Shown one piece after another: positions 5,723-7,148 of a stretch of DNA of 7,148 nucleotides (its first letter is position 1; each line of letters starts with the position of its first letter). The notes beneath the pieces are model-generated. The model was given only the letters and a program-made list of their open reading frames with translations, made no database searches and was not told the origin of the DNA. The position numbers and the translations under genes were made by a program. The stretch is taken from the NCBI GenBank assembly GCA_035254305.1, contig DATFAS010000071.1, positions 1 through 7,148 on the forward strand, read 5' to 3'. The stretch comes from DATFAS01 sp035254305 (lineage in GTDB: Bacteria; Bacillota; Bacilli; Aneurinibacillales; RAOX-1).

Positions 5723-6400
5723 ATGATGGATAAAGAGGGATTAAAAAAGCAAATACTTGATGCCTACCTTGACAGACATGCAACCAAGGAGTTTGATCCA
5801 AATAAAAAAATCTCTGATGATGACTTTCGTTTTATTTTAGAAACAGGTCGGTTATCTCCTAGCTCCTTTGGCTTTGAGCCTTGGCGATTTGTGGTTGTTC
5901 AAAACCCAGAACTTCGTGAGAAAGTTAAACATACAGCATGGGGTGCTTTTGGGAAATTACCTGATGCCAGTCACTTTGTTATTCTTTTGGCACGAACAAT
6001 CCTTGATACCAAGTATGATTCTGCTTACCTACAGGATCATTTTAGAAATGTTAAGCATATGCCTGAAGAAAATATGGCAAGGTATCTGGAACGAATTGAA
6101 GGATTTCAAAAGAATGATTTTAACCTCTTGGATGGTGAACGTCCACTGTTTGATTGGGCATCGAAGCAAACCTATATAGCACTCGGTAATATGATGACAG
6201 CGGCAGCGCAAATTGGCATTGATTCCTGTCCGATTGAGGGCTTCGATATAGCAAAAATGAATCAATTATTAGATGAAGAAGGATTGCTTGAGAATGGACA
6301 TTTTGGGATCTCTGTGATGGCTGCCTTCGGTTATCGGGTGAAGAGCCCTAGTCCAAAAACTCGCAGACCTTTTGATGATGTAGTAAAGTGGATCAAATAA
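5723..6400 (+). CDS. yfkO: NAD(P)H-dependent nitroreductase, YfkO type
   Basis: Cytosolic FMN flavoprotein expected to reduce nitroaromatics, quinones or similar electrophiles with NAD(P)H. The 225-residue protein has the nitroreductase N-terminal FMN-binding pattern (AYLDRHATKEFDP, residues about 14-26), then ETGRLSPSSFGFEPWRFVVV, the dimer/FMN segment DWASKQTYIALGNMMTAA, and the phosphate-binding GIDSCPIEGF, ending with AFGYR. Wording is very close to B. subtilis YfkO as I recall it. The start is ATG at 5723, 8 bases after AAGGAG (5709-5714); an upstream GTG at 5714 overlaps that site and is rejected, while ATG at 5726 is a possible alternative. It follows the efflux transporter with no terminator, suggesting a small detoxification operon (inference). 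A bidirectional terminator follows. Confidence 0.93.
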   Translation: MMDKEGLKKQILDAYLDRHATKEFDPNKKISDDDFRFILETGRLSPSSFGFEPWRFVVVQNPELREKVKHTAWGAFGKLPDASHFVILLARTILDTKYDSAYLQDHFRNVKHMPEENMARYLERIEGFQKNDFNLLDGERPLFDWASKQTYIALGNMMTAAAQIGIDSCPIEGFDIAKMNQLLDEEGLLENGHFGISVMAAFGYRVKSPSPKTRRPFDDVVKWIK

Positions 6401-6406
6401 TAAGAT

Positions 6407-6433
6407 AAAACCACCGAGAGAAACGGTGGTTTT
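6407..6433. terminator. Bidirectional terminator between yfkO and yjcZ-like genes
   Basis: AAAACCACCG (6407-6416) and CGGTGGTTTT (6424-6433) form a perfect 10-bp stem with a 7-base loop. On the plus strand it continues TTTTGTTGTT; on the minus strand TTTTATCTTATTATT. Both convergent genes end within 25 bases of it. Confidence 0.88.
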
Positions 6434-6456
6434 GTTGTTCATTTTAAATTCTGTTA

Positions 6457-6555
6457 TCAATCCCAGCCAGCACCAACGATTACTAACAAAATGAATAGAA
6501 CCAAAATAATCACAAACCAATCTCCGAAGAAACCTTCACCTGAAAAACTACTCAT
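6457..6555 (-). CDS. yjcZ: YjcZ-family sporulation micropeptide
   Basis: A 32-residue protein, too short for routine ORF calling. After a Gly/Phe-rich head (MSSFSGEGFFGDW) comes one hydrophobic helix, FVIILVLFILLVIVGAGW, the defining pattern of the YjcZ sporulation family in Bacillales (compare FALIVVLFILLVIVG in relatives). It should be a small single-pass membrane peptide made during sporulation; its molecular role is not known. The ATG has an excellent AAGGAGG (6572-6566) 10 bases upstream, and a sigma-K-like promoter lies at 6606-6633. It ends at a shared terminator. Ribosome-binding site, stop, terminator and family pattern together make it a real gene. Confidence 0.85.
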   Translation of the reverse strand: MSSFSGEGFFGDWFVIILVLFILLVIVGAGWD

Positions 6556-6605
6556 AATAGAAATTCCTCCTTGTGTTTTTTTGTAATTTTATTAGATTAC
6601 AATTT

Positions 6606-6633
6606 TACTTTATGTAAGGGAGTCATTCCTGGT
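6606..6633 (-). promoter_or_regulatory. Sigma-K-like (mother-cell) promoter of yjcZ-like gene
   Basis: On the minus strand ACC (6633-6631) is followed after 16 bases by CATAAAGTA (6614-6606), which fits the sigma-K consensus AC-16/17-CATANNNTA. The start site would lie about 30 bases before the ribosome-binding site, matching late sporulation expression of this family. Confidence 0.5.
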
Positions 6634-6635
6634 TT

Positions 6636-6674
6636 GGGCGAATGCCCTACTTCTGAGAAAAAGGGCGAATGCCC
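6636..6674. repeat. Two copies of a 12-base inverted-repeat unit
   Basis: GGGCGAATGCCC occurs at 6636-6647 and 6663-6674, identical copies with starts 27 bases apart. Each is itself a short inverted repeat (GGGC/GCCC). They lie between the divergent yjcZ-like and DUF3231-like genes, the first touching the sigma-K-like -35. Confidence 0.7.
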
Positions 6675-6766
6675 AATGGCTTGAGCCTCCAGAATGAAAA
6701 ATAGACAAATAGAAGATGAATGAATGAGGAAATTTAAGTAAAACTAACCATACGGAGGTGAAAAAA

Positions 6767-6814
6767 ATGCCGAACTATCTCGAGGTACTAAATGAATATT
6801 CCATTAGGAGTTAA
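6767..6814 (+). other. 15-codon overlapping ORF with strong ribosome-binding site
   Basis: GGAGGTG (6754-6760) sits 6 bases before ATG 6767, which opens MPNYLEVLNEYSIRS and then a TAA. It overlaps the start of the DUF3231-like ORF in another frame. It could be the true N-terminus separated by a frameshift, or a leader peptide that couples translation to ATG 6792. Confidence 0.5.
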
Positions 6815-7034
6815 ATTAACCGATGAAGAGTTAGCGAACGGTTTAGCACTTAAAGTAATTGCCATGTCTACTGCCGCCTCCACGGCTGCTGCACAATCTG
6901 TTCGCACGGATGTTGGAGTCATGTGGGTTCAATTCCTAAATGAGGCATTAGTATATGGTGCAACCTTAAAAACGAAAATGAGAAAAAGAGGATGGGCAAA
7001 ATTGCCCCCAGCTTTTACCCCACCTGGTGTTTAA
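6792..7034 (+). CDS. DUF3231-like protein, C-terminal half only (truncated or frameshifted)
   Basis: The 80 residues resemble the C-terminal half of the roughly 165-residue DUF3231 unit found in spore-forming Bacillales: NIPLGVKLTDEELANGLAL, then a helix with QSVRTDVGVMWVQF, and a closing GATLKTKMRKRGWAKLPP. The family motif order is an IPxG entry, an acidic-E-A turn, S-x-R-x-D in the third helix, and GW-x-x-PP at the end. Two helices of the usual four-helix bundle are missing. The ATG at 6792 has only a modest GAGGT (6782-6786) 5 bases upstream, while the strong ribosome-binding site feeds an ATG at 6767 in a different frame. Either a deletion plus frameshift has made a pseudogene, or this is a short variant translated by coupling. 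Function of the family is unknown; relation to spores is inference. Confidence 0.6.
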   Translation: MNIPLGVKLTDEELANGLALKVIAMSTAASTAAAQSVRTDVGVMWVQFLNEALVYGATLKTKMRKRGWAKLPPAFTPPGV

Positions 7035-7148
7035 GGCACAGTTTATGAGAGAGTCGGGTATTTAATTTGATATCATAAAGATCTCTTTATTATTTAACGC
7101 ATCTAGGATTTGATTTCTTTTTTCCGAATTTCTTTCTCCAATATAGAG

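Noticed and set aside
6717..6754. TGAATG...CATACG as a forespore sigma-G promoter for the DUF3231-like gene.
   Set aside because: The spacing (22-26 bases) is too long for sigma-G and the -10 would overlap the ribosome-binding site.
7062..7148. A minus-strand open frame entering from the window's right edge (28 codons to TAA at 7062), as the tail of another gene.
   Set aside because: All three minus-strand frames are open at the edge; a rival frame ends in a Lys/Glu-rich tail at 7103. Too short to choose a frame or recognise a family, so not annotated.

Overview
The window reads as chromosomal DNA of a moderately AT-rich, endospore-forming Firmicute of the order Bacillales. The evidence is strong AAGGAGG ribosome-binding sites, TTG/GTG start codons, BcrC- and YfkO-type proteins close to the Bacillus subtilis ones, a YjcZ-family sporulation micropeptide, and BirA- and PurR-like operators in the Bacillus style. 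Genus cannot be settled from the sequence. There are no rRNA or tRNA genes, insertion sequences or CRISPR arrays.

Layout. (1) 1-718, plus strand: bioY, the biotin-uptake S component, with a BirA operator over its promoter and a terminator behind it. (2) 719-1080: a 362-base gap with small inverted and direct repeats but no convincing gene. (3) 1081-1931: a stand-alone, divergent Lgt-family lipoprotein transferase (TTG start), with a terminator that should work in both directions. (4) 2039-3722, minus strand: an FAD-dependent dehydrogenase (COG2509 type) preceded by a purine riboswitch, a good sigma-A promoter and PurR-box-like sites. (5) 3793-4443, minus strand: a BcrC-type undecaprenyl-diphosphatase with its own terminator. 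(6) 4660-6433, plus strand: an EmrE-like DMT-family transporter, then a YfkO-type nitroreductase 65 bases later with no terminator between them, so probably co-transcribed. (7) 6457-6614, minus strand: yjcZ-like gene with a sigma-K-like promoter. (8) 6753-7034, plus strand: a short DUF3231-like gene that appears N-terminally truncated or frameshifted, with a 15-codon overlapping ORF carrying the better ribosome-binding site.

The most notable region is 3493-3722. A flavoprotein of unknown substrate sits behind a two-layer purine control region: PurR-like boxes around a TTGACA-17-TATTAT promoter, then a purine aptamer with the guanine-type specificity base (C at the position equivalent to xpt 74). 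The aptamer's P3 and P1 3' strands form the 5' arm of a long intrinsic terminator. That mutual exclusion is the layout of ligand-activated (pbuE-like) switches and is unusual for a guanine-type aptamer. The other genes are mostly independent units: vitamin uptake, envelope lipid metabolism, efflux and redox, and sporulation.
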